Shown piece by piece: positions 12,563 through 24,257 of a stretch of DNA of 64,000 nucleotides (positions within the stretch are counted from its first letter, which is position 1; every line of letters starts with the position of its first letter). This DNA is from Homalodisca vitripennis (lineage: Eukaryota; Arthropoda; Insecta; Hemiptera; Cicadellidae): the NCBI RefSeq assembly GCF_021130785.1, contig NC_060212.1:147337501-147401500 (forward strand), read 5' to 3'. Below the pieces are notes generated by a model. The model was not told the DNA's origin, searched no databases, and saw only the letters and a program-made list of their open reading frames with translations. The position numbers were made by a program, and so were the translations under genes.

Positions 12563-14368
12563 CAGTATCCAGGGTTTACTGTGACTTCGCTCCTTATACG
12601 TGATCCAGCAAAGATGAGAAATATCCTTCAGCAAGATTAAATCCAGCGGAAATACTGTCATAACTAATAATATTGCAGGCTTTAATGTCAAAGTGGGTGA
12701 ACATATTTTTGTGATTAAATATACTAACTAGATCTGAAATTAAACTGCTATTGGGAGTATTAAATTCTAAAAAATAAATTAATAAATTATGTAAAAATGC
12801 ACGATTGATTTCATTCGTAATAAGTAGATTGATATAAAATACAAATATTTACCAAAGAAGAGCTTTGAAAATCAAGCGACTAAGAGATACGAGTATTTAA
12901 ACTTATTACATGTAATTTTGAATAACGAGCTGTATCTCTGACATTCATACTTGCAATAAGGGAACATTCAGCAACAATTACAATGACAGGTTCATTATTC
13001 ACTAAAACAAATACCTTATTTGGTGGTTATCTAACCACCTCCTTTCTTGCGTTTGAGAGAATCCACAACTGCTTAGTACATAATGCATATAAATTTCTGT
13101 ATTTATCTCATCTAAAAGTTAATTTCGCTGACGGAACACCCAGTCTATCTTTATTATTGTAAGCACTTTGACAATTAGGATATTACAACTATAGGAAATG
13201 CAAAAACATGAATAGAATAATCTAAGGATAAATATGGCGAAGAAGCAGGCAGTGGATGGATCTGAATCTTATGAGAGCTTCCATATTATTATTTCATAAT
13301 CTTCAACAGAGTCTACGAAGTCTAAACAAAAGTAAGACCAGAGTGTGAGAATAGTAAACCAAAGTAAACTAATCTATTTGCCTAATCTGGCGTCATGAGT
13401 AAGAATGGCGTCCTAAACTCTAGATGAAATAGCACGTGTGTCATTTCTGATTACATCAAGAGAATGGCCAGGAATTATGTAGATTTATTAACCAGACATC
13501 TTCCTAAGAAGCGATTTCTTCTCTTACCACCAGATAAGGATCCCATAATCTATCAAGTTTTAAGAGAACAAAACAAGAAAATATGTTAAACAAATTATAC
13601 ACTACTTTGACAACGTAAAAAGTTTCTCGAAATCCTTATGGATTACACTTAAGATTAACTAGACCTATTTAATATGTAGAAGGATATTTGTCAACATAAC
13701 CTCGTATCGTAGTGTAACTGACTTTATAATTCTTGACGGAGTTTAATTTAATGCTGGTAAGGTAAATTATTTTCTCTCTGTACTATAAACGAAAAATGAA
13801 ATGCAATAAAACTTCCTTATTTATATAGGCAAAGTTAGGAACACTTGACCATTTCTCGCGCCTGCGAGAATACGAAATTATTCAATTAAATATTATCTTA
13901 CCAATATAAAATAAAACAAACAAAAGTATTTAATATAAAATGGAGAAATGAATAAAGTAGGTATTTTAAATAATAAATGGAAAGTTTACAAATTAAGTAC
14001 TGGTAACCTTACAAACTAACATATGGAACTGAACTAGTTATTATAACTAATTATTCTTACTTAATCTTAACTTTAATTTCCTCACAATCTTACACTCATC
14101 CCTCTACTAGCGCCACGCCCACATTTTCTCAGACCGGACCTGCCCCGGCTAATCTCTTAAGTTATGTATCCTTCGGTGTCGTCACAAACCGGGAGCGGCT
14201 GTCAATGGAAGTTATAGTTGTTTGACACAAGCCAAACATGTGCCATAACTATTAAACATTGCAGTCCTGTGGTGAGGCATTCCCACGATGTACTCCCAAA
14301 AGCGAGTGTTTATCACTAGTAAAGTTCTTTATGTAAAAATGAATTTTGAAATAACAAAACGTGTTAAA
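12563..14368. other. AT-rich DNA, nothing recognised
   Basis: No supported feature. A slightly GC-richer patch at 14.1-14.3 kb may belong to the element that starts the 14.37-kb tandem duplication. Confidence 0.5.
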
Positions 14369-16390
14369 CAACAACAAAATTGAACATTTAATTACTTTTA
14401 TCATTAGATCTAAAGGATAGTAAACCTAAAGATTATATCCATTATTATACACAGAAAATAAAGTAGAAAGATTATTCTTTGTTTAAAGTTTGTTAATAAC
14501 GATGGATGGTTGGAAAGGACAACCGGATTTCGGACATTGACCATGTTACAAAAGGTAAGAAACAACGTTTCTAGAATTTGAATTTATCCTCTTCGTCAGA
14601 TGGACGGAAGTATTAATACATGAAAAAATAAAGAACAGAATGAGAGAAAAAAAGGGTTTAAAACATACACAAAAGCTGCCTGGAGTCCAGTCCAGGCGTT
14701 GTGATTGCATTAGATGCATGTCCTAGATGCAAGCACAAGTCACAAATACGAAAATCACAATAACACATCAAATCAGCACACGCTAAAGTGGGATACTATC
14801 AAAAATATCGATGTCGGCTATTTCATTTGAACCGCAACTTATCCTTAGAAAGATTGGTTTTTTGGAGTATTGAAAAACTGACAAGATCTTGTTTGTAGAC
14901 TCCATACTTTATAGTGTACTCCCACCACAATACTAGTTTATTTAGCCAAACTTAAAACTAAATACTCTCTCTATATTGTAGTAAATTTATGGTTAGTTTT
15001 GGACTATATTATTGCATATAAGGGATGCAATTTGCATCCTCACTTTTACTGTATATGCCAATAAACGGGTTTTAAATTATGCAGAACGAATTAATCGTTC
15101 CAAAGTATTTGATCTTATAGTACTCTCCCCCGGATTTGTAAACTTAGGATAGTATAATTTTTGACTACAGTGATACAAATGTTTAGTTCAACGGCTTCAG
15201 TGTAGTAATGATGAAGTCAATACTCGAAGTTTTATATTTTAGTAATTTAGTCTATAATCCGCCAGGTATAAATATTGAAAATCTTTAGATGATCTCGTAT
15301 CAAGTAAGTTATGCGTTTCTTCCATAATTTATATTATTTATTCATTCACTCACTCACTCTAATTTACATATTCACAATGCTGAAAGTGATTAAAATATTT
15401 ACGTCGATTATATCAGTCGTTCTAACGTTTATGTTTGCAAGAAAACACCAAGTTTTTAAGATGTTTAGTAACCTATTGAATTAAAGAAAGATAAAGGCCA
15501 TTGGTTGAACTGTGATGTTTAATCACAATAAATATGTCATATAAAATCTGCCATTTAAAATAATACGCCACACCAGACTGATAAAAACTTACATATTTAC
15601 CATCATGGACACCCTAGAAACACATTTTTCACCTATATACCTGAATTTAGTCAACAAAATGCATTTGCAATAAAGCCAAGATTACGTAAATATGTAGGTC
15701 AAACGTTACGGTTTTACGAGGTGTTTCAAATAGTTATTAAAGTGTCACGACGAAGTGTTATTTATATTTATTGTTCTAAATATTTTATTCAGCAAACAGG
15801 ATGACGTAAACAATCTGAATATTTTTTCATTCTATAGTTTTATTGTTTGAGTACTTGTTATTTTGGTTAAAACATGTATTGTTTAAAAATAATTTTCAAG
15901 TTTTAGAATCGCTTTTTGAATGAAAATTATATTACAATATATAATAATATGATGTACTGATTAGTTTCTTATATAAATTCAAAAATATTGTGTCCTCGGG
16001 GTTTTAATCATTCCTTAATTATACTCCCGATACAAATATTTAAAAACTAAACAAACTTAACTTAAACAGTAAAAATAACATAAACATTAATTGATAATAT
16101 AAATTATAGAATGATTTTATTCTAAAAAAAATTAATTTTTAAAAATAATATACAACCAATTTTTATATAAACGTATTACAAGGTTTAATAGATTGATTTT
16201 AAAGGTCATAATAAAATTAATGGACATTGCCGTAAATTTTGCTGCAATAAATAAAGTTTTCAACCTGACAAGTTCGACTTTTAAGTTAAGAAATGTTGCC
16301 CTCTAGAGAGTGGTAATAAAGTACGTTGATTGGAGAATGTGACATGGTCCAGTAAGTGTTTCAATCTCAAGTTTTTGGCGTCACACCGTT
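14369..16390. repeat. 2-kb tandem duplication, copy 1
   Basis: Copy 1 begins CAACAACAAAATTGAAC at 14369 and ends in CTCAAGTTTTTGGCGTCAC... at 16390, where the same CAACAACAAAATTG word restarts. The junction reads GTTCAACAAC and the left edge GTTAAACAACAAC, so the duplication joined at a short AACAAC homology. Both copies hold the same order of landmarks (GGATGGTTGGAAAGGACAAC, GATCTTGTTTGTAGACTCC, CGTCGATTATATCAGTCG, CCCTCTAGAGAGTGG). They differ by scattered substitutions and many 1-5-base indels, so the event is not very recent. No intact frame runs through it. Confidence 0.9.
14521..14599 (-). other. CTGA...GAAACGT retroelement-type motif, copy in tandem unit 1
   Basis: The minus strand reads CTGACGAAGAGGATAAATTC then TAGAAACGTTG, followed downstream by CAATGTCCG and AATCCGG. 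The same order (CTGAAGAAGAG, GAAACGTAG, CAAATGTCCGG, AATCCTG) occurs at 21826-21916 on the plus strand. From general knowledge such CTGAAGA...GAAACG ends recur in Penelope-like and other metazoan retroelements. Assignment is tentative. Confidence 0.45.
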
Positions 16391-18365
16391 CAACAACAAA
16401 ATTGAACATTTAATTACTTTTATCATTAGATCTAAAGTATAGTAAACCTAAAGATTACATCCATTACTATACACAGAAAAATAAAGTAGAAAGATTATTC
16501 TTTGTTTAAAGTTTGTTAATAACGATGGATGGTTGGAAAGGACAACCGGATTTCGGACATTGACCATGTTACAAAAGGTAAGAAAACAAACGTTTCTACA
16601 ATTTGAATTTATCCTCTTCGTCAAGATTGACGGAAGTATTAATACATGAAAAAATAAAGAACAAAATGAGAGAAAAAAAGGGTTAAACATACACAAAAGC
16701 TGCCTGGAGTCCAGTCCAGGCGTTGTGATTGCACTAGATGCATGTCCTAAGCACAAGTCACAAATACGAAAATCACAATAAACACATCAAATCAGCACAG
16801 GCTATAAGTGGGGATACTATCAAAAATATCGATGTAGGCTATTTAATTTGAACCGTAACTTATCTTTACAATTTTTTTGAGTATTGAAAAAACTGACAAG
16901 ATCTTGTTTGTAGACTCCATACTTTATAGTGTACTCTCACCGCAATACTAGTTTATTTAGCCAAACTTAAAACTAAATACTCTTTCTATATTGTAGTAAA
17001 TATATGGTTAGTTTTGGACTATATTATTGCATATAAAGGATGCAATGTGCATTCTCACTTTTACCGTGTTTTGCCAATAACGGGTTTTAAATTATGCAGA
17101 ACGAATTAAATCGTTCCAAAGTATTTGATCTTATAGTCAATACTCGAAGTTTTATATTTTAGTGATTTATTTCTATAATCCGCCAGGTATAAATATTGAA
17201 AATCTTTAGACGATCTCGTATTTTTCAAAGTATGTTATGAGTTTTTTCTTCCATAATTTATAATTATGTATTCATGGGTTGTGGTTTTTACTCACTCACT
17301 CAAAATTTACATAATATTTCATAATGCTGAAAGTGATTAAAAATATTTACGTCGATTATATCAGTCGTTCTAACGTTTATGTTTGCAAGAAAACACCAAA
17401 GTTTTAAGATGTTTAGTATTGACTTAAAGAAGATAAAGGCCATTGGTTGAACTGTGATGTTTAATCACAATAAATATGCCATTTAAATCTGCCATTTAAA
17501 ATAATACGCACACCAAAATGATAAAAACTTAAATATTTACCATCCTGGCCACCCTAGAAACACATTTTGCACCTATATACCTGAATTTAGTCAACAAATG
17601 CATTTGCAATAAAGCCAAGATTACGTAAATATGTAGGTCAAACGTTACGGTTTTACGAGGTGTTTCAAATAGTTATTAAAGTGTCACGAAGTGTTATTTA
17701 TATTTATTGTTCTAAATATTTTACTCAGCAAACAGGATGACGTAAACAATCTGAATATTTTTTCATTCTATAGTTTATTGTTTGAGTACTTGTTATTTTG
17801 GTTACAACATGTATTGTTTAAAAATAATTTTCAAGTTTTAGAATCACTTTTTGAATGAAAATTATATTACAATATATAATAATATGATGTACTGATTAGT
17901 TTCTTATATAAATTCAAAATATTGTGTCCTTGGGGTTTTATAATTCCTTAATTATACTCCGATAAAAAATATTTAAAAAATAAACAAGCTTAAATTAAAC
18001 AGTAAAAATAACATAAACATTAATTGATAATATAAATTACATAATGATTTTATTCTAAAAAAGAGGTTTTTTTAAAAAATTAATTTTAAAAATAATATAC
18101 AACCAATTTTATATAAACGTATTACAAGGTTTAATAGATTGACTTTTAGGTCATAATAAATTAATGACATTGCCGTAAATTTGTTGCAATAAATAAAGTT
18201 TTCAACCCGACAAGTTCGACTTTTAAGTTAAGAAATGTTGCCCTCTAGAGAGTGGTAATAAAGTACGTTGATTGGAGAATGTGACATGGTCCAGTAAGTG
18301 TTTCAATCTCAAGTTTGGCGTCACACCGAACCAGAAATTACTTCCACTTGTCTTCCATTTTTTTC
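16391..18365. repeat. 2-kb tandem duplication, copy 2
   Basis: Same order as copy 1. Beyond the copy-1 breakpoint it continues ACCGAACCAGAAATTACTTCCAC, which matches the reverse complement of the 7.64-kb copy. This shows that the ancestral element extended past the tandem junction. A 102-codon minus-strand frame at 16448-16756 is broken in copy 1 and shows no domain. Confidence 0.9.
16545..16624 (-). other. CTGA...GAAACGT retroelement-type motif, copy in tandem unit 2
   Basis: Counterpart of the 14521-14599 motif with small indels (the minus strand begins TTGACGAAGAGGATAAATTC and reaches GAAACGTTTG). It is a passive copy created by the tandem duplication. Confidence 0.45.
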
Positions 18366-19153
18366 AACATAAGCAATAATTTTATCCTGGTGCTATAGTG
18401 AATACCAAACGATATTTGCGTATAATATATACGATGTTCTATGTAAATATAACCCACCTAGTAGTAAATGTCTGTCTGTCTATACGTTTTCAGTAGAATA
18501 AATCGAGAACGAAATTAACTGTAGACTTGAAATTCTTCACTACACATCTTTACTACAATGAAAAGATAGTATTTAGATGAGGTATACGTACCTCCACTGG
18601 ATTTAGCTGAGGGTTATTGAAATTTAAGAGACCTGCGAAATTTGAGAATGAAATCATCTATAAACATGAAATTTAGAAATTTAAATTTAATTAAACATAG
18701 TTCAATGACATACTATATTCCCACAACGGGAATTAGGTGCGAGGTAGCGATGCTTAATTAGTAGATAGGGAGAGAGTGGTTTTAACTGTCGAACTAACTT
18801 ACTTATATTATACAAAGTCAACCCAACTTTATGGTATACTAGAAACTCAAGATTTTCACACTAGTTCGTATAACTACTAGAAAACGTCTAAAAGCCAACA
18901 ATTGATTTAAATAACTCTAAAAATTCACAAAGTCTGACGAAGGAACCGGTGAGCCGAAAGTTTATATATTTTCTGTAGGCCGAGACTTACATGTGATAAC
19001 CTTACGATGGTATATGTTCGTGGAATTTATCAGGTGAAAACTTGTCTTTATGGTATATAGGATAATGCAGGAGGGGTAATGTAATACATGGTCAGATAGT
19101 GTGATAAGGTACGTCATACTGCGTGTCGCATTGTCTTCGCTGAAGTTACATGG

Positions 19154-19156
<3 letters not shown>
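18366..19156. other. AT-rich DNA, nothing recognised
   Basis: No supported feature. Confidence 0.5.

Positions 19157-19211
<55 letters not shown>
19157..19211. repeat. (TA)n microsatellite
   Basis: AT dinucleotide run interrupted once by an extra A. Confidence 0.95.
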
Positions 19212-19924
19212 GATTACAACTCTTGCTACCACGTTTCGTGTTAATATTTCATGATTGTAATCGGTTTTCTTACACATTTATTATGCTAAGATTGTCTCGT
19301 TGCCATCGTTGTTATTTATAAGACCAATGTAAAAACGTTTGCTAACACACAGCCAAATTCCATGGAGCGCAATACACCACCATCATACTCAATGTTGCTT
19401 ATTTAAAGATTAAGCTTCAGGCAAATATGAAAGTCAATAGATATTGTTCTGATACTGTATGGGCAGAGAGACAGATATTCAGACAGAAACAGCCATAAAA
19501 ACAGAAATAAAAACTTTCCAGTTCCTTTATTGATAGGCTTCGCCAACTCTCAGCCAGTCACACTTTCAATATTATTTCCTATAAATTAATAAGCCACGTG
19601 AATCTAGCAAAACATATTACTTTCTCCATCACATTGCTGTATTTGGTTGTTCTATGCTGTTTAGAACTAGTATTCTATCTTCAACTCAGGGTGGAATTAC
19701 AATGTAACTCGCTCTAAAAACCTCTACTTTACCTGCCCCATAGATAAAAATAATGACATGACAGTCTCACTTTGATAAGTTAACCCCATCATAATTTGTT
19801 TTACACTTTCAAAATTTGGGGTGTTACAATTGATGTTCTGTTAAAATGTAACAAAATGTAATAAACACCTGTATTCAAGGTGAAATCCACGTACTATACA
19901 TTTTACCACGGTGCACCCATCAAT
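19212..19924. other. AT-rich DNA, nothing recognised
   Basis: No supported feature. Confidence 0.5.
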
Positions 19925-20090
19925 TGTAAAGGTGGATTTGGAGAATAAAAACAAACACAATCAAAGAGGGACAATAAAGCCAATCGGTCCGAGCTGAGAG
20001 CAGTATGTGACTGGGGTCCCAGCGGGATAGGAATACAAACAAGCAGTAGTAAGATACGATTTGAATCCAAATAAAGCCAATAGCATCTTT
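19925..20090 (-). repeat. Dispersed repeat family 1, copy
   Basis: Close relative of 10.98-11.13 kb, with the same GGTCCCAGCGGG, GGAATACAAACAAG and TACGATTTGAATCCAAATAAA words in the same orientation. The minus-strand frame at 19903-20097 only reads through this repeat. Confidence 0.8.
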
Positions 20091-20708
20091 TTAACATGCA
20101 TCTACAATTGTTATAAACATAAATGAATCGCTAAATGTGTTGCTAAGCATTAATGTCGAGAAAGCCGGGGAATATTTTGTTAAATCTTTTTCTATATACT
20201 TAAAAATATGAGAGAGGCTAATTCCAGAAATGAATTTGAACGGCCAAAACTGACTCGTTTTGACTATAGTAACGTTTCAGTCATGTGTAAGTATATATAT
20301 TATTTTCTTCATCGGGGAAATATATAAATTATAACTGACTATGCTCCTTGAAATGTATTAGAAATGAAATGATTAAAAGAGCCAAAAGTAGATGTTCTTC
20401 TCGACTATGTTGGTTTTTATTTTATTGTATGGGGCACAAGGCAAACTCAACTATGGCAACGCAAATACCTTAGACAGAAAGTAAATAAAAACAGACAGAA
20501 GTTGACACTTTTAGGCTGTGTGAGGTTCGTGAGCCATGTATATCTTTTCATACAGCAAAACCTGAAATATAACTACTGTAGTAAACATTTTATTGAACTT
20601 ATGAATCTCTTAAACATTCGTACTGAAATGATATGTAATTGATATGTCTGTACTTCTGTTTGAAAAATATCGCGGGCTCGAAAATACTATACGTCTACGC
20701 TCTTAGAC
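20091..20708. other. AT-rich DNA, nothing recognised
   Basis: No supported feature; the 20.43-20.47 kb words 'acaaggcaaactcaactatggcaac' faintly recall the Helitron-like body at 52.84 kb. Confidence 0.4.
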
Positions 20709-21240
20709 TTTTTTTATTACATTCCAACGGCAAACAAGCCAAAGTACAAGCGGGTAGTATACATATATAAATATTTAAATATCAACTGAAAGAAAGAAAC
20801 AATGAGTTAAATAACAATAAAGTTGACAGTGATAACAATCTAACAAAAAGAACAACATAAATGATTAAATATAACAATTAATAATACAAGTAAATAGTAA
20901 CAACAAACGGCATAATACATAACAACAAAGCGGTAAACTATTCAGAAACACAACAATCAATATGAGGGGTAACAAGCATAACAATGAAATAAATTACCAT
21001 ACACCATGTGAAGATTAGAAATTGTGTATCTACACAGGACCGCGGAGGGATGCCAGCACTCTTCCCCAGACGGTCGATGCACTGTCGTGAAAAAGATCGA
21101 CAAGGTGGCAGAGAAGTTATTTCCCAGTCTCATCATTCGGGCGAGGGGACCATGAAAGTCATAATCACGCCGAGAGTGACGCCTGCCGAACAGATCACGC
21201 GACCGAGTAGCTGAAGGAATGCGGATATCCACTTTAAAGA
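20709..21240 (-). mobile_element. 5'-truncated non-LTR retrotransposon (LINE) 3' end
   Basis: On the minus strand the piece runs from the last ~70 codons of a reverse-transcriptase ORF through a ~320-bp 3' untranslated region to GTTGGAATGTAATAAAAAAA at 20709-20728, which combines a poly-A signal-like TAATAAA and the A tail. The coding end is described as a separate pseudogene. The 5' break lies near 21240. I could not fix target-site duplications. Confidence 0.75.
21030..21235 (-). pseudogene. C-terminal end of a non-LTR reverse-transcriptase ORF2
   Basis: The minus strand encodes DIRIPSATRSRDLFGRRHSR, then DYDFHGPLARMMRLGNNFSA. This is the characteristic tail of CR1/Jockey-type ORF2 proteins, downstream of the RT domain, where 'I.IR.P...R....F......tny....p..Rm.r..N' is conserved. 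After NNFSA a frameshift is needed to recover the expected VDLFHDSASTVWGRV and LASLRGPV with a TAG stop at 21030-21032. Without the shift the frame runs on to about 20957. Everything upstream (endonuclease, RT) is missing, so the copy was dead on arrival by 5' truncation. Family recognition is from memory of the family tail, not a search. Confidence 0.7.
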
Positions 21241-22348
21241 TTTCTTGTAAATGTTAGCTCAGGAAACCTTTCCATAAAATATCTTTTTTGTATTATTAAT
21301 ATAAATTACTTTATAGAAACGATACAAGGAAACGTAAGAGAAATATGTTCTAATATTATTAAATTACGACTACCATATAAATTTATTATTCGCATAGGAG
21401 TAGACGGTTTCGGTCTTTTAAGATTTATAAAGCATTTATAGTCCTTTCTTTTATGAGAACTTCTGCTTTTTAGATTGAGCTTTTATGTTTCTATCATATA
21501 CTTGGTATAAAGCCGACTAGAGAATATAGCATCAATTAAATATCGTAAAATATTCTGTCCTTTAAATTCTTATATATCTATGGTATGTTTACATTTATGT
21601 ATTATAATATTTTGTTGCTTTCATTTGCTTGATTTCACGTTTTCGTTAGCCAACCTTAAGAGCCATGTTAATATACCAGAATTGATATCGCACTATGTAA
21701 AAATACCACTATGTAAAATACTGTTTAAATGAAGCACACAATTGTAAATCAAGTATTCTTTATTTGAAGGTTATTATTTTTTATTTTAACCTAGTTTGTA
21801 ATTATGTATTAGGTTAGTTCTTTACCTGAAGAAGAGATCAGATTGCAGATCTCGAAACGTAGTGTTACTGATTTCTTGTTTCACTGAACGATGGCAAATG
21901 TCCGGAAAAATCCTGTTTCCTTGAAAATCAAGTAATTTGTATGTGTAATGATTTTTATATTTTGCTTTAAATTGATGATTTAAGTTACAATTACTTCATT
22001 GGGATAACTAATTAAATTGTTCAGGTAAATTGTAGAAGAAGAAAACTGCAATTATATGTTTTGTTTGTTTATTTTGTTAAACGTGTTTTTTTCTGTGACG
22101 TGACGCATATTGTGTATGAAATGTAATATTACGTACAGATTGTTCTGATTGCAACTAGTTTCACTTTAAATTGCTGGAGTACCACAACGGTATTACGCAA
22201 TTAAAGGAGAAAACTTTATCAGTTACAGCTCTTACTAGATGGGTTTAGGAGTTTTTATTACTTTAAGTAACAACTGTTCTAAACAAATTTGGTGCCTAAT
22301 ATTCAGTCAAAAATATATCCACATATGTTATTACGGCCCAACTATTTT
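21241..22348. other. AT-rich DNA with one retroelement-type motif
   Basis: Apart from the motif at 21826-21916 I see no supported feature. Confidence 0.5.
21826..21916 (+). other. CTGAAGA-stem-GAAAC motif, possible degenerate hammerhead-like core
   Basis: The plus strand reads CTGAAGA, one A, then a perfect 6-bp stem GAGATC/GATCTC around an 8-nt loop, then GAAAC, which resembles the CUGANGA-stem II-GAAA core of hammerhead ribozymes. Penelope-like retroelements are known to carry such motifs, and the tandem units at 14.5 and 16.6 kb share the surrounding order. Against it: one extra A sits between core and stem, and I cannot place stem III with a cleavage site. It may only be a retroelement end. 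Confidence 0.35.
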
Positions 22349-22455
22349 GACAGCCGGCCGGCTTTACCTGACATATTGACCCAGAGTTGGCGATGACTGC
22401 TGCTGATTGGATAAATCCCTGGGCCAATCGTTACTCTCAGTTGGGTTTACCAATG
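22349..22455. repeat. Dispersed repeat family 2, copy 2
   Basis: Same order of words as 12472-12562 (GGCTTTACCTGACATATTGA to CCCTGGGCCAATCGTTA), preceded here by GACAGCCGGCCG. Confidence 0.85.
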
Positions 22456-22939
22456 TCCTCCGACATATTTTGTGATATAAAAGATCCATGAGAAATCAGA
22501 GTTAAAACTGAAACACGTTAAAAGTATATTTATTTACAGGTTTTAATGTCACGTGACTATATACTGTGTAGTTAGGCATGCCCAAGAGTATAAGTTGGTT
22601 GAATTTAGTTAGTTAATTAATAATATCTTTGTACCATAAAGTATTCTCTATGTAACATACCTAAACTATCAAAGAGACGGAGAAATTAATTTAGCTCGAT
22701 TTAATTTCCCGTTTAGTCCAGTGTCTGAAATTTGATACTATCAGAGACAGCTTCTAAAATCTGGAGTCCACATACTTCTCAAAAAGATTAAAAGAATTTG
22801 ACAACGATGATCTGTAAAACGAACTACTTATATCGTTACGACATCATAAAAAACAAATGCCATTATTATTAAGTTAACTCAAGTTAAAATTGAAAAAAGT
22901 ATTGTAACCAAATAAATTTGTTTCCTGAAATACTTGTAG
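22456..22939. other. AT-rich DNA, nothing recognised
   Basis: No supported feature. Confidence 0.5.
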
Positions 22940-22968
22940 AAAACCGTTAAAAATAAGTTAACGGTTTT
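22940..22968. repeat. Perfect 11-bp hairpin
   Basis: AAAACCGTTAA (22940-22950), a 7-nt loop, and TTAACGGTTTT (22958-22968). It stands just outside the tRNA-like palindrome; the far flank of that palindrome has CCACCGTTAAATAAG at about 24409, a half match. Confidence 0.75.
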
Positions 22969-22985
22969 ATAGTAAATCGAAATAA

Positions 22986-22989
<4 letters not shown>

Positions 22990-23020
<31 letters not shown>
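22990..23020. repeat. (TA)n at the left edge of the tRNA-like array
   Basis: Pure TA run that borders the first repeat unit; a similar run borders the other end at 24361-24382. Confidence 0.95.
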
Positions 23021-23023
<3 letters not shown>

Positions 23024-23086
23024 TAAATTGTATAAATGGCAATTGCCTTATTTAATTTCAATAAACATTGAATCGCAAAAAGTACT

Positions 23087-23157
23087 TGCTCCGCCGGGAG
23101 TCGAACCCGGATCTCTCACTTGCCGGGTGAATGTGCTACCATTACACCACAGAGCGC
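23087..23157 (-). tRNA. tRNA-like gene, copy 1 (GGC at anticodon position)
   Basis: The 71-nt core folds as a cloverleaf: acceptor GCTCTG/CGGAGC (6 pairs, one G-U), D arm GTGT/GCAC with loop AATGGTA, anticodon arm TTCAC/GTGAG with loop CCGGCAA, T arm CCGGG/CCCGG with loop TTCGACT. Internal Pol III boxes are good: A box TGGTGTAATGG, B box GGTTCGACTCC, and a TTTTT terminator lies 5 nt downstream. Odd points: position 33 is C instead of the near-invariant U, the triplet at 34-36 is GGC (would be alanine; eukaryotes normally use AGC), and no seventh acceptor pair forms (C1 against A72). It may be a working gene of unusual type, or a tRNA-derived repeat unit. Confidence 0.6.
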
Positions 23158-23338
23158 TTACTTTTTCCGATTCAATTAATTTGTATTTGGCCGTATCTGT
23201 CACATATGCGTTTAAATAAGCAAACTAACATATGATCAGAAGACCAAATACCTGTCAAACGACTTTTATTTACATTAAATTGTATAAATGGCAATTGCCT
23301 TATTTAATTTCAATAAACATTGAATCGCAAAAAGTACT

Positions 23339-23409
23339 TGCTCCGCCGGGAGTCGAACCCGGATCTCTCACTTGCCGGGTGAATGTGCTACCATTACACC
23401 ACAGAGCGC
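23339..23409 (-). tRNA. tRNA-like gene, copy 2
   Basis: Identical in core to copy 1, 252 bp away in the same orientation, with the same TTTTT terminator. The same C33 and GGC peculiarities apply. Confidence 0.6.
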
Positions 23410-23592
23410 TTACTTTTTCCGATTCAATTAATTTGTATTTGGCCGTATCTGTCACATATGCGTTTAAATAAGCAAAACTAACATATGATCAGAAGACCAA
23501 ATACCTGTCAAAACGACTTTTATTTACATTAAATTGTATAAATGGCAATTGCCTTATTTAATTTCAATAAACATTGAATCGCAAAAAGTACT

Positions 23593-23651
23593 TGCTCCGC
23601 CGGGAGTCGAACCCGGATCTCTCACTTGCCGGGTGAATGTGCTACCATTAC
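23593..23651 (-). pseudogene. tRNA-like copy 3, 5'-truncated at the palindrome centre
   Basis: The core matches the other copies from its 3' end for 59 nt and then stops after CCATTAC. The 5' 12 nt, that is the 5' acceptor strand and the start of the A box, are missing and replaced by the inverted arm. It cannot form an acceptor stem. Confidence 0.75.
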
Positions 23652-23753
23652 CGGTAGGTATTTGGTCTTCTGATCATATGTTAGTTTGCTTATTTAAAAC
23701 GCATATGTGACAGATACGGCCAAATACAAATTAATTGAATCGGAAAAAAGTAA

Positions 23754-23824
23754 GCGCTCTGTGGTGTAATGGTAGCACATTCACCCGGCAAGTGAGAGAT
23801 CCGGGTTCGACTCCCGGCGGAGCA
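23754..23824 (+). tRNA. tRNA-like gene, copy 4
   Basis: Plus-strand copy of the 71-nt core, with A and B boxes and downstream TTTTT. Its 5' flank has one more A (GGAAAAAAGTAA) than the other copies. No CCA is encoded, as expected for a eukaryotic nuclear gene. Confidence 0.6.
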
Positions 23825-24005
23825 AGTACTTTTTGCGATTCAATGTTTATTGAAATTAAATAAGGCAATTGCCATTTATACAATTTAATGTAAATAAAAG
23901 TCGTTTGACAGGTATTTGGTCTTCTGATCATATGTTAGTTTGCTTATTTAAACGCATATGTGACAGATACGGCCAAATACAAATTAATTGAATCGGAAAA
24001 AGTAA

Positions 24006-24076
24006 GCGCTCTGTGGTGTAATGGTAGCACATTCACCCGGCAAGTGAGAGATCCGGGTTCGACTCCCGGCGGAGCA
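24006..24076 (+). tRNA. tRNA-like gene, copy 5
   Basis: Same core and flanks as copy 4, 252 bp downstream. Confidence 0.6.
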
Positions 24077-24257
24077 AGTACTTTTTGCGATTCAATGTTT
24101 ATTGAAATTAAATAAGGCAATTGCCATTTATACAATTTAATGTAAATAAAAGTCGTTTGACAGGTATTTGGTCTTCTGATCATATGTTAGTTTGCTTATT
24201 TAAACGCATATGTGACAGATACGGCCAAATACAAATTAATTGAATCGGAAAAAGTAA

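Noticed and set aside
16448..16756. 102-codon minus-strand frame in the tandem duplication
   Set aside because: The other copy of the duplication breaks the frame with indels and no motif is recognisable.
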